A stretch of 64,000 nt of DNA from Cliona cf. orientalis (taxonomy: Eukaryota; Porifera; Demospongiae; Clionaida; Clionaidae): contig OZ005701.1 in assembly GCA_963930775.1 (NCBI GenBank), positions 1,984,001 through 2,048,000 of the forward strand, read 5' to 3'. The position numbers and the translations under genes are program-made. Position 1 is the first letter of the stretch; each line of letters begins with the position of its first letter. Below are positions 34,301 to 46,070 of the stretch, piece after piece. Under the pieces are notes generated by a model, which made no database searches, was not told where the DNA came from, and saw nothing but the letters and a program-made list of their open reading frames with translations.

Positions 34301-36713
34301 GGCAGTGTCAGCTACAGATGGTCATCAAATTGCAGCTCCTGCTTTGCTTCTAGTTCGACCTCATCCACAATATCGGAGAACATGTTGAGGTCACGTGATG
34401 CTGGTGTACACACTTGCACAGTAACAGACAGCAGTGGAAACTCAGGAAGCAACACTACACAGATGCATATATTTGGCAAGTTAAGCTTGGCTGAAATGTT
34501 TGCTCATAATAATATCCCTGGCACAACATGTAGGTGCTGGAATTTATGTTTCTAGTAGCCGCTATGGTTATGCAGGAAGGCAAGCATCTCAGCCAGACAA
34601 CACATACATAAATGTGGACTCTGGTACCGGCAGTAGCAGTTCAAGATTTAATCTTTACTGCTGCTCAAATTCAACTGCCAGTAGTGTTGGTTCATTCACA
34701 GATCCCTATGGAAATACGTACACAGGTAGCTTCAATGATTTGAGAATTTCAAGATACTCAAGTGGGCAAACTAATACTGGATGTATCAGAATGGAAGGAT
34801 ATGAATATTATCGGAACCATATCTCATACACATCTGGTGTATACACTTGCAATATCAGGGACTCCACTGGACAGACTCAGTATGTGAACTTTGCACTCTA
34901 CAGTCAAAGCTGTACGTTCACTCGAGTCCACTTAGAGGATTTGTAATGATTGTACTTGTCTCTCCTATATAAATTTAGCTCGACCATCTCCAAATATTTA
35001 TCGATTTCAAAAAAGTAGCTCCACTTCTGCCTTAACCTTCACCTGTGAGACAAGAAACGCCCCTCCTACTGAAATCAGCTGGCAAAAAGATGGAGTCCCT
35101 CTTAGTATCGATGGAAATATCACCAAAATGTCTCACACAATCACCAACCGCAGGAGCACCTACTATACAAACACCTTGTCCATATATGGAAACCCAGATG
35201 AGATGGCAGGTCGCTACACTTGCTCTTATGGTAATCGATACAGTTCTCAGATTACTAGTTCATCAGTTACAGTCCAAGGTATTCTATAATTCATAAATTT
35301 GAACTCTCATTCTTAGACTAGTGTTGTTCATAATGTTTTGTTGTTAGGTATACAGCTTAGTGGTCATTCCAGTAATTATATCATCGGTCAAAGTGTATCA
35401 TTCAGCTGCTCCAGTGACCTGTCTCCAACCAGAGTGCAGTGGTACAGAAATGGATCACTTGTAACCGACACTGATGGATCACAGGGAAGAGTGAATCTTG
35501 GTACCATTACTACTGATCATCAGGGGGCAATGTACACCTGCAAGACTGTCAGTCCATATGGCTCTCAAGAAAGAAATGTAACAATAAACACTCAAGGTAA
35601 TACTACTAAGACCAATGACCTGAGATTACTCTAATTATTGTATTATTCTTGTATCCTTTAGTCCCTAGCTCCTGGGCAACAATTGAAATCACCAATACAA
35701 CCAAAGGAGATGCTTTGCATGAACAGAGATATGTGCTTGTTTGCACTGTGCGACTTACGACAGGGTTAAGAATTGCTCCTGGCGTGAATTGGTACTACAA
35801 TGGCTCCATAGTAGAGACAAGTGAACGTGTAACCGTCGATACAAGATACTCTTCACAATCCAATAGTGCGACCACACACACACTTACATTTTCACCTGTT
35901 TTAAATCATCACGGAGGAATGTACTCTTGCCGAGCCCAGGTCACTATACCCTGGATGACAACTCAACCATCGATCAAGCAAGCTAGTGTCAACATGCGTG
36001 TGACAAGTAAATAGCTAGCTATACCATAATGCAACACTGCATGCTGTGATAATTATAGGACCTTTGAATGTGAAGACTCCTTTCCCCACCCCCACCCCCC
36101 CCCCCCCCCCCACACTCACACATACACATGTAGCTCAAGCCACATTTCAACTTCAGATGGGTCCACTGTCTCACTGCTCAAACTGGGAGGTATAATAATA
36201 ATTATAAAACACTAAACTTATAAAGGTAAAATAATTTAATAGCACGATGTCGTACCACATATCAAGGTATCCAAAGCTGAAGATCTTGAAGAGTCAGTCA
36301 AGAAAAATCTAAAACAGGCCGTCCGCCAACGCTGCAATTGCAGCTTTGAGTCCTCATCCATCTATTCTGGAGAGTTTAGCTGTCAAACCACCACCACTAC
36401 AGTCATCTATCGAGCCATTATCAATGGTACAAGTGACCTACGCAATGCTACTGAACTTTTGGGCCACATTGAAAATTGGCGCAACAAGCAAGGAACTTTA
36501 CTCTACCACAAATTTCGTCTCCGTGTATCCCAGCACTGCCCACTTCAGATTGAGTCCTTTGATGAAGTGGAGTGTAAGAATGGAACATCACCTCTAGGAG
36601 GTGCACGTGATGGACAAGATGAGAGTGGATTGCTGCTAGGTGGTGGCAGCTGCTACAGGTTTCAAGCTTGTGATGATGGTTCTGACCCCACTACTGGCAG
36701 TGAAAATAATTAA
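31315..36713 (+). CDS. Ig-D: divergent secreted protein with eleven Ig-like domains and a C-terminal cysteine module
   Basis: Fourteen exons: 31315-31366, 31424-31750, 31826-32164, 32229-32522, 32913-33173, 33363-33680, 33763-34107, 34182-34475, 34534-34911, 34979-35278, 35348-35596, 35662-36006, 36134-36189, 36267-36713; total 1334 residues. Same exon plan and phases as Ig-A/B/C but clearly more diverged, with a different signal peptide (MKAALLAVILLVSLIEKG). Domain 9 keeps both cysteines and the core tryptophan (FTCETRNAPPTEISW; RYTCSYGN). Intron 8 appears to use a GC donor (TTTG|GCAAGT at 34476). Intron 3 (32165-32228) has a weak donor GTTGGG and is the least certain boundary. The C-terminal module retains YSGEFSCQTTTTTVIYRAII and ends with a short acidic tail. 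Introns are short. It looks like the outgroup of the array. Confidence 0.84.
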
Positions 36714-39700
36714 TGATAATAAAATTATCGATGAGAACAATATTTTAGATTGTATAGTTAGCTACTGACTGGATGTAATCTGAATACTAATTTGGGTGTG
36801 AATAACTGATTCAGTCTATTAGTAATTGGAGTGAATTAAGCTTAGTCTTTGAAATGATTTCTGTAAATGGTATGCTAATACTAGTGCTACTATAGCAAAT
36901 ATGACAGTTATAGAGGGCCAGAATAAGGTATATAATACATCTTGGATTTCGAAATAAATAGTTATACATGTAGTACCATCACTGAATGACTGATCACATG
37001 TTATTCAATAATTTAAAAGGGTTCAGATATCACAATGTGGTATAATTCAGGCAACTTTGTACAACGAGCAAGTCGGCAACCGCAGCAAGAATCAAGTGTG
37101 CTGCTGTGAGTCAACAAATTGCTGGTATAATATAAGTGTTGTTACAGTATATATTTCATTTGCAAAAAAATAAAGTTTCCGCTACATGTATATAATATAC
37201 TATAGAAATTTCATGTAGCTATAGCTAGCACTATTTAAACTGTACACCAAATTCTTAAATTTTCAGTGTTACGGTAATAGTTCCAGGTGAAATTTTCAAT
37301 CATGGAATAGCGTATTTATAGTTGATCAAGCGAAAGGCATTGGCTATTTGTCATAATAATATGGATTCACATGGTTATTAGCCAAACAGACTTACGAATT
37401 GCGTCTAGTCAGTAATTCTACTGGCAAAGGTTGGAATTGTTCATGCTACAACACTACAAATGTCAAACAACTGATTTTGTCAGGATCGCCTTTTCAGCTT
37501 GTTAGCAATTAATGGGGGTGTGCCATGGTATCAAAATTTAATATCAAAATCATCCGTCTCCCTTGCGTGTTTTGGAATATCCTATAGGACGAGAAACAGC
37601 ACATTAATTTTAATTTGTCTGGCCTAAATGAGATAATCCCGCTGACAATTGGACACTCAAGTCTGACAGCTTAGTGCAGTTAAGGACAGTCTCACCTGTT
37701 TCACCAAGGGACATTCAGAAACGAGGTAATTACTGATTAAGAAAAAACTTGCAATAGATACCATTTCAGCTACCCTGACGCTATGCAACGTCCAATCTTC
37801 TACTTACTTTTAAACTTATCCTATATGTACAGTATAATATTAGCATCGTAGAAAACTTAAAGGATTTAATTTCCAGAGCTCTTTAAATATTGAAAGTAGC
37901 ATTCTTGCACGTCATCCATGTGCCATCAGCAGACGTGACAGCACACCAAGTTTATGTTGGGAGGGCTATTGCGTAGGCGGCTCTATGGCCCTGTGCTCAT
38001 GATTGCATTGCACTAGCATAAAAAGATAAAAATTATATACCAGACTACTCAGTGCATTTAAGAACTGTCTCAAGTCAGGCTTATCATACACTGTACTGTA
38101 ACGATGACTTAGTGTGCATATTTGTCTCCCAATAGTGGCATACAAGCCATGGCTGAGTAGCTGCATAGCTGCAGTAATCGAGCAATTTTTTGACTATTTC
38201 GCAATTTGAATGGTAGAAAGTTGAACTTTAAGATATTTATCGAGGATCTGCTGATCAAGGGATAAGTTGACTGCTCATTCCGCTTTGTGGGTATATATTG
38301 TACAAATAGGAATGAACACCACTGGTGCCAAACCCTCAGCACTGTGAGATTTATAGTAATAAAAAAATAGTTGTGACATAGCTGCTGTAAAGGCTGATAT
38401 ATTCACAGAAAGAATAATAATGTTTGTACATGTTGCAAATTTGAGGCTTACTACTCGCTCTGTGATCTATAGAATCCTGTGAGAACTAGCACAAAGCATT
38501 GCCAGGACATAAAAACGTAGCCATACTGAACTTTTTTTACTCATAAAGCGCACTCATGCAGAAGCACACTCACCACAAAATGGCTTTCTGCACATTGTAC
38601 TACGACTATGGTCTACTGTAGACGCCCTCACAGACGCTGACTCCGTTGTCAGGTCGACCACTGTTGGTGTTTCCAAGCAGCCTTTGTAGCTTCTTACCGC
38701 TCATGATATTTTTTTTTACTCATAACAATGATTGCAGAAACGGAAATGTGTACTTTGTAAAAGGGTGGCGCGCGCGTTTCCAGTCCATCTGAAAGATAAT
38801 GTATAGTCCGTTGGAAAGGGAGCATGCAGCAGCCGGTGTTTGGATGGAAGAGAACGAAAAGATAAGCGTGTGTATAGATCGTTAGTACAAAGAATCGAAG
38901 AAAGAAGTAACTGCAGAAATTTATCCGTGCAGCTGCCGTGCTTGCCTACTGCAACTATGGCAACGGCTCCGTATCATGGACGGTCAATGTTATAACTACA
39001 CAGCCGACTTCTTTGAGCCATAACTCGGTAAGTAGAGCATTCTAGAAGTTACGAAGCAGATTTTTGTGTAGAGTAATGATTCCTCTATTGTTCTAGCTAT
39101 ATATACCAAAGTGAAAAATGATAATAATATTATTATCACTTCGGGCAACCACTTTGGCCTGAATCTCAGATTGATGTCTAGTGCATTATGCTTGCAATGG
39201 TTTCCTCGTGGAAGGTCACATATAGCTGCTCAAGTATGGTCTCCCCACCTTGGTGAGTCTTGACCTGATGCCAAAGGACTACCGTTCCATGCAATTTCTT
39301 TTGCTGGAAGTATTAATAAAGGCAACTTGCCTGTGACCAGTCACAAGCTGCAGCCAAAGGGCTCCCCTCCTTCTAACCTACTTACCATGCTGGAAGTATA
39401 CTAGTGCTACAGTACAGATCACAGGTCACTTGACGAACAAGTGTGAGTAGCGAGAAGGGAACTTGCGTGGCCTGGACGTTCACACACGCGTGCAAAAGGC
39501 GCCCTCGACATGCAAGCGCGAGTACTCGCACAATCACGCATATCCACACGCACTCGCGAGTACGTATAGGGTGTGGTCCAATTATTGCACCAACAAGACA
39601 ATGGTGGCAAGATTGAGACAACAGGCAGTTCACGTGCTTATCATACTTTTTGATGAACACTAGTGAGATTACTGAGCAAAGAGAGGTAGTAAAAGATTCG

Positions 39701-40199
39701 CTAGGCATAGATAAGCTTCCTATTCTCCGTATTTTTTTATGATAAGTCTCGAGTACTCGTAAACGTGATTGCGAGAAGCCTAGGCACGAGACTTTTGGAA
39801 AGCTTTAGCAAGCTTGTTGAGAGAAGAAATGCAGTAAAACTATACCTAGCTCACAAACTAGCTAGGTTTTTTTGCTGTCAAATCTCGAATACTTGCGTGT
39901 GCCCTCGCAAGGGTGTGCACTTGGAACGCGGGTACCGGGTACACACAGTTGCTGGAAATTGACTCGCGAGCAGGCGCTTCACTACACGCGTGTCACTCGC
40001 ACTCGTTTGTCAAGTTGCCTGTGAGCTGTGCTGTACGATGCTCATGCACGCATGACGAATGACCTAACTACTACAGATGTTGTATGATTTGACAGCTATC
40101 ATACATTATGATTATAGGGTGATACTCATTAAATATAATACTTCAGATATAGATATTAATCACTTCATTCCAAATACACAAACTGCTATAGAGTACTAC
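36714..40199. other. Long gene-free stretch after the Ig array
   Basis: No gene, RNA or recognisable domain seen on either strand. AT-rich, with short open frames that look like chance. It contains one copy of a dispersed repeat at 39541-39902 (separate entry). Confidence 0.5.
39541..39902. repeat. Dispersed repeat, ~360 bp, copy 1
   Basis: Collinear with 44317-44684 from tatccacacgcactcgc to cttgcgtgt, sharing long near-identical runs such as gatagataagcttcc-type sequence and aaaactatacctagctcac. Same orientation. Family not recognised. The two copies bracket the Crinkler-like gene. Confidence 0.75.
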
Positions 40200-42194
40200 T
40201 TATTCCCACTTAAAGGCACTGACACACCTCAAATCCAAAAAATAAACAAAGGCATTGTTAGAATGATCTTCTTGTGGAGTGGCATACACAAACACGGACT
40301 TGTAGTTTTTGAATATATTCTTATAATGATAGAAAACACTTTTACCTCCTTTTTCAATAGGGGTAGAAAAGAGGTCCTCCATCTTCTTCTTATGAGTCGA
40401 GTACTTGGAAAACGAAGTCTGTACAAGGTACAACATCTTCGTGCCCGGGTCAACTACCATTGCATCAATAACGGGATGTCCGTCCGCCAGAGATATAACA
40501 GCAATTTTCTCTGGACTCGACGTCACTTTTCCAATGATACGCTGACAAATGAAATCTTTTGTTGCTGTCTCGATATGTACAGGAGTTGACTTTGCTTTGC
40601 TATTTGACATGTAGCAAGATACATGTCTTAGCATAAACACTGTCAACTGCTCTAACCTTTTCCAGTCTCTTTGAATGACGAGATTTTTTTCTTGAGCGAC
40701 TATACTTATGTAATAAGGAGACACTATGTGATAATAGTTGGTATGCTCATCTTTATATGCTATTCCCCAACGCACAGTAGGATGGAGTGATGATGCGTCT
40801 TGGTTAAGTGCTACTTGCAACACTGAGCTCACTACATTCTCCCTACCTTCATGTTCATATACTTCTGTCATCTGCTTATCCAACTCCTCAGTCATTGCGT
40901 CATGGTTGAGGTCCACCACATAATTATACAAGTATCGTGGAATTCCACCAGTTTGATAAAAAAGCTTCATAAACTCATCTCCAGCAAGTTCTTTTAGATT
41001 TCCTGCAAACGAAATGGGGCCTGTTTGCACAGAGTCAGATGCTTCAGCTCCAGACACTTCCGTTTGCTCTAAGCCTAATGAGGACTCTCTTTCAGATCCA
41101 GACACTTCTGTTTGCTCTGAGTCTAATGAGGAATCTCCTTCAGCTCCAGTCACTTTTGCTTGCTCTGAGCCTGATGATGACCCTCTTCCTCCTCCAGTTC
41201 TTAACATTCCTTTGATTTTTTCAAATTTCTCTAAATAGTAAATTTCATTATCTGACTCCGCTGGCCCATTCTCTCTTTCACTAGAGCAAATGTTGTTACC
41301 TTGTTCTTTCACTTTTACACCATGACATTCGAGAAATTTTTTTGCATGTGTCAGACTTAAAGGAGAAAAAAAAATGGTAGTATCTTTTTTTCTACGAACT
41401 TGTCGAAATGATTGGACTCCAGTGTTTTCTTTTCCACATGGAGATACTGCTGCAATAATAAAAGGTATTTTGAATATATCAGTACTGTATTTGAACGCTT
41501 GCACATTGTCAATTAAGAGTACGTCAGGTTTACGCTCTTTGAAAAAATCAGATAAAAGTTTGGGATCCGTTTCATTCAGAAACATCATCCAATCAATAAG
41601 TAATACATTTACATGCTCAGCCTTTAAATACTCATACAACTGGAAAAGACCAGTTGTTTTTCCACATCCTTTTGGGCCGTATACAATAATACAATTGTAG
41701 CGTGCACTTGTCTCCTGACGACATTTAATATATCTTTTTTTGAGCTTGTCATAGTTGGGCAATTGCATCAATGGTCTTATTTCAAAACACGTTTTTAAAT
41801 CTTCGATTGTTGTAAGCATTCTCTCCTCAAAGGAACTCAGACGATCTGTGTGCAATATCAGTGGATGGGCAGATGTGCCATGATTGTTTCCTACTAGGGT
41901 CGATATCTGAGTAGTTAGTTCAACATTTTCACCTTTCTCGTTTCCAATCCAACACTCCAAGCCAGAACAGTCAATGCTTGTCTTACTCAAGAAGCGATCC
42001 TTTACATCGACTACATGATCGTTTTCACTTATAACAATGACCATAATTGTATTTGCTTTGCTTTCATATTGTACCCACACCTAAGGAAGACATGAGTCAT
42101 GGTCAATTATTGGTACATACAAAACTTAATTGCTTACTTTCACCATTCGTTCCTCATCCAATTTTAGCTTCTTAGATTCAGGTGGATCAGACAT
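40200..42194 (-). CDS. Crinkler-like protein: ubiquitin-like header, P-loop NTPase, nuclease-like C-terminus
   Basis: Two exons on the minus strand: 42194-42138 and 42080-40200, joined in phase 0 across a 57-bp intron; 645 residues. The first exon encodes MSDPPESKKLKLDEERMVK, with a lysine cluster that could act as a nuclear signal. Residues ~20-98 look like the ubiquitin-like header of Crinkler-type proteins (ending HPLILH). Walker A GPKGCGKT is at about 154-161 and Walker B KPDVLLIDN ends near 210; TGGIPRYL at about 397 is typical of this NTPase group. Residues ~318-365 are three 16-residue tandem repeats (48-bp DNA repeats). Near the C-terminus VIDAMVVDPG...LYLVQTS resembles the D...QxT form of the PD-(D/E)XK-like domain in these families. 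The reading frame is intact. Family known: Crinkler/RHS-type proteins couple an NTPase to a nuclease or other effector domain. The role in this organism is inference. Confidence 0.75.
41043..41186 (-). repeat. Three tandem 48-bp coding repeats in the Crinkler-like gene
   Basis: Three in-frame units encode SSxxxEQxxVxGxE-type 16-residue repeats, rich in Ser and Glu, as a linker between the NTPase core and the TGGIPRYL segment. Repeat number could vary between alleles. Confidence 0.85.
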
Positions 42195-42213
42195 AATTAC
42201 GACCTATAACTTT

Positions 42214-43081
42214 CACACCTACAATGATAATAGAATAGCGATCATGGCTGATCTGTGCAATGTGTACATTAATTCATTGTAGCCAAAGAGCATTTAACAT
42301 AAATCCTTGATTAGAGTTGACAAGATCATTATCCCTCGGCGCATGCACCACAACTACAGTAGGAGACAAAAAATGGTAACATTTTCGTTCTGTTCTGCCC
42401 CTTCAAGACGGAAATGAAACGGCCATTCCCCATGCACAAGAATGGAAATAGGATGGGCGGAGGCCGACGCAATGGAAAATGCAGTTGACTATTCCAATCG
42501 TAGCTAGCATGAAAATGACACCTCAAGAGCCTAAGAAGCATCACTCTATCCAAGCAATCGCATTTGGAGATAATCAGTCGATTGGCAACGCGAGATCGAT
42601 CGATCGTCAATACCAGACTTCGAACCCAGTCGAGCCTCGATTGCAGAACTCACTCAAAATCGAAGAGCGGCAATAGTGAACTGTCCCAGAATAGTTTAGA
42701 AGACCATAGCAGTATGAAACTATTGATTCTAGTCGGTGAGTCAGCGAGCTGGCCATCCTTTTTTTGCACGTCGAAAGACCACGCTCAATTAATAATTATG
42801 CACGCATGTATATGAAACGGAAACGAACTACTGGCATAAGCGGTGCAACAGCATCTGAATGGGGCGAAACAGAACAGAAGCATCACCATTTTTTTTGACT
42901 GCTACTGTATCACATACCTACAGTTAAGAGGGAATAGCAATCATGGCTAGAAATGCAGATTGATACAGATCTGTGCAATGTACGCTGGGTGTGTACTTCA
43001 ATTCATTGTAGCCAAAGAGCTTTAATGTAAATAGAGTTGACTAAAGAGTTACCCCTTGGTGCCCGCCGCAGCACTACAGTA
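42214..43081 (+). repeat. Duplicated 5' flank of the Crinkler-like gene, split by a MITE
   Basis: About 140 bp just upstream of the minus-strand gene (42214-42364) recur at 42911-43081 in the same orientation, sharing caattcattgtagccaaaga and gatctgtgcaatgt. The element at 42357-42908 lies between them. The first copy probably holds the promoter of the gene on the minus strand. Confidence 0.65.
42357..42908. mobile_element. MITE, CAGTAG family, copy near the Crinkler-like gene
   Basis: Ends CAGTAGGAGACAAAAAATGG and inverse, flanked by TA (42355-42356, 42909-42910). Inner terminal sequence ggtaacattttcgttctgtt matches, inverted, aacagaacagaagcatcacc. Same family as 58251-58825 and about 43650-44144. 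TA sites suggest a Tc1/mariner-type parent; no coding capacity. Confidence 0.75.
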
Positions 43082-43649
43082 GTAGTGAAATATTAACCGT
43101 TAAACGCCGGGTCATGCGCAAATGTGCAGGTGTGAGTGGTTGCAAATATATATTAATGACAATGGCGTTTTAACTTTGAAGCGAGCTTGTAGCAGGATCA
43201 TTGACGCTTAGTAGCAGAGGGTTCGAACGCACACAGAATCGAAGTGCTACATTCATAACTCTTCTTTTAATCGCACCGGAAATAGACAGTTTGGGGCGGT
43301 ACTGCATGGTATTACGCGCAAAATTTGGTGTAAAAACCGCGTATTTTCGACAATAAATCACACGTGCACCTGTGCTGTGGTTTGCACTGCTATAGCTCTG
43401 CAGCTACGCACTATGTGCTCTCTGTAGCTAGTGCATGTAGCCAGTGGATGTAGCTAGTGCTGTATGTTCTGCACCAATTCCCATACTAAAAATCTGCTGA
43501 AGCTGGCAAGATAAGCACATGTACTGGCATATGACTTGCAAAGCACTGCACTACTGGGTATATGTATGCTCGACCAATGTCAATCAAACCTGGGTACGGT
43601 GTTAACAAAATATTGGTTTAACAGTGAATAGTTATATTTCACACTGATT

Positions 43650-44144
43650 TAAACGGTGACGTTTCCGTCCTGTCCTATTCCTTTCAAACGGAAACATGCA
43701 TCCATTCCGGTCAATAGAATGAGATGGGAGGCAGAGCAAGTGACAAATGGTGCAACCAGCTACGTAAACTGTAACTAGCTCAAACTAAATACCAAGAGAG
43801 TCCAAGAAAGCTGAAAGAGTCGATCTGCTAGTTGTAGAGGCAATTTGAATCAATCAGCAATCCAAGGTCAATCGATTGATGATAGTAAAAACGACTCACA
43901 GTTGAGCAACGACGCTAAAAGTCAAAGAGAGGCAGCAGCACGGGTCCCAGCAAAGTTTAGAAGACAGTGGCAGTGTAAAAGCATCAATTCTAGTCCACAA
44001 GTGAATAGCGAGATTTGGTTCTAGACGAATTGGTAAGATACGCCCACCATGTTAATTGAATCACTTGTGCGTGTGAAATGGGAATTGAATAGAGACCGGA
44101 AAAGAATGTATTCTGTTTAGATGGAACAGAAACATCACCGTTTA
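43650..44144. mobile_element. MITE related to the CAGTAG family
   Basis: Inverted ends aaacggtgacgtttcc and ggaaac-type inverse (aacagaaacatcaccgttt). The interior (for example gtttagaagacagtggcagt) matches, inverted, the element at 58251-58825. The outer CAGTAG tips are not evident here, so the ends are approximate. Confidence 0.65.
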
Positions 44145-44316
44145 TGTGTATCCAATCATATGGTCACCTCTGCGTGCGCACATGCCTCCCTGCATCTACT
44201 GAGCAGGAAGCCCATACATGTAGTTAAAATACACACATAGATAATAGAAGGGGAGGAGGGATTGGAAACACCTGTACCAACGTATGGTGATGTGACAGCA
44301 CATGCTCGCCACGGTA

Positions 44317-44684
44317 TATCCACACGCACTCGCAAGCACATATAGGGCATGGTCCAACTTTTATACCGACAAGATAATGGTGGCAAGATTGAGACAACAG
44401 GCAGTTTGCGTGCTTATCGTACATTTTGTACTGGTGAGTTTACTGAACAAAGAGAGGTAGTAAAAGATTCACTAGGCATAGATAAGCTTCCTATTCTCTG
44501 TATTTTTTCATGACGAGTCTCGACTACTTGTGAATGTGATCGCAAGCACTGTCACCCCCCCCCCCCGACACAAGATTTTTAAAAAGCTTTAGCAAGCTTG
44601 TTGAAAAAAGAGAGGCAGTAAAACTATACCTAGCTCACAAACTAGCTAGATTTTTTTGCTATCATGTCTCGACTACTTGCGTGT
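44317..44684. repeat. Dispersed repeat, ~360 bp, copy 2
   Basis: Same orientation and order as 39541-39902, with point differences and a C-run expansion near 44554-44565. Family not recognised. Confidence 0.75.
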
Positions 44685-44719
44685 ACCCATGAGTGGTGTA
44701 TATAGCAGGGCATGTTGTC

Positions 44720-45758
44720 CAGGGTTTATTTCAAGGGGGAGCTTTTGTACCCCCCCTCCCCCGGAAACTTGGTTACCACCCCTAGAAATTTGTTTACTGG
44801 TCCTTAAAAATATTACTAGAGAGAGAGAGATGTAGCTGCATAATCTGTGACCGGATTTGGGAAAATCCTCCATATGGGATTTTTTGAGTTTGATGTATGG
44901 TTGATAAGTTCTACCATAGAGCTAACCCGCGTTCAAGTCTTAGGCCGACTATGTGCTTCGTTGTGGAGATACAGCACTTTGTTTGCGATCGCGCCACACC
45001 CGCAATAATTGAGAAATTACGGTCTAAAGGCGTTGCTATGCACGCGTATAGCGTTTCCGCATACTACGCGTGAACCGGAAATCAATTAAATGGCCCTGGG
45101 CGGGGCTGTTCAAAATGAACGTAAAGATCGAGCAAGGGTCGAATTTTGTCGTTCAAAACAACAGCCGATTGTTCTTCGATGCCCAAGAAGCTTAAAAGGT
45201 AAGCAAACTTACAGTAGTTCGATGAATCTAGCTGCATCTAGATAGCCCGCTGGCGGGAATTCCAATTAGCTCCCATAGCAACGGGCTCCAGGTACGGCAG
45301 CTGTGCCGACTAGGTGGGTCAAAATGAAGGCTTATTTCACCTTTGTACAGCACAACTAGCCTCTGTAGACAATGCCAACAGTTAGAAGAAGGGTGGTTAG
45401 ACACGTATATGACAAAATCTGGACTTTGACAAATTTCGACTTTAGCTACTAAAAACGCGCGTTGCACGAATCACGCACGGATCCCATACGGAGGGTTTTC
45501 CCAAATCCGGTCACATATAACAAAATGGTAGGCTAAAAGGTTGTTGTCATCATCATCATGCTCTCAGAAGCTACCAGATGCAATCCCAGGGGTTGTAAAA
45601 TTAAAAATTTTCCTGGGGGTGCATGCCCCCAGGCCCCCCCCCCCCAGATGGGCGTGCTTACGCATGCACTGTGCTGATTCGTTCCACTTGCCCCCCCCCC
45701 TAATATTGGGGCGCTAAGCATATGCCCCACCCCCAGCAAAATCCTGAAATAAACTCTG
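44720..45758. mobile_element. Older element with CAGRGTTTATTTCA ends, carrying a nested MITE
   Basis: Starts CAGGGTTTATTTCA and ends TGAAATAAACTCTG; a 5-bp direct repeat TTGTC flanks it (44715-44719, 45759-45763). Without the nested element (44846-45515) it would be about 369 bp. No coding capacity. CAG-type ends fit an hAT-like non-autonomous element; the short duplication makes this tentative. Confidence 0.6.
44846..45515. mobile_element. MITE with TGTGACCGGATTTGGG ends
   Basis: Terminal inverted repeats of about 35 bp with two mismatches (TGTGACCGGATTTGGGAAAA...). Related tips occur in the element at 49086-49508 (TGTGACAGGATATGAGAAAA). Nested inside 44720-45758. No coding capacity. Confidence 0.8.
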
Positions 45759-46070
45759 TTGTCAGTACATGCAACTCTAAGGCATAGAATACCACCAGCA
45801 TATGTACAGCTGCTGAGTCATTGTGGTCAATGTAGTTGGTGGGTGCTAGGCTTAGGCTTAGGCTGCACTGTAGTAGCTGACACTGTGTCAACAAGAGGCT
45901 GGCTTAGGGTATAGGCCAGTAAACAGGATGCTAGTCAGACATTAGTGCTTGAACTGCGCTATCAAGCAAATGGCAGGACACGCTGGCTATTTGTCCAAAT
46001 AATGTCGACCATTATCATAAGGTCTGTAATTAGAGAATCATTGCACCAGGTTTGAAGACTGTAGCTACTA

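Noticed and set aside
40077-40589. 170-residue plus-strand open frame
   Set aside because: It lies antisense to the Crinkler-like gene, has no family motif, and its start is in AT-rich sequence; a shadow frame.
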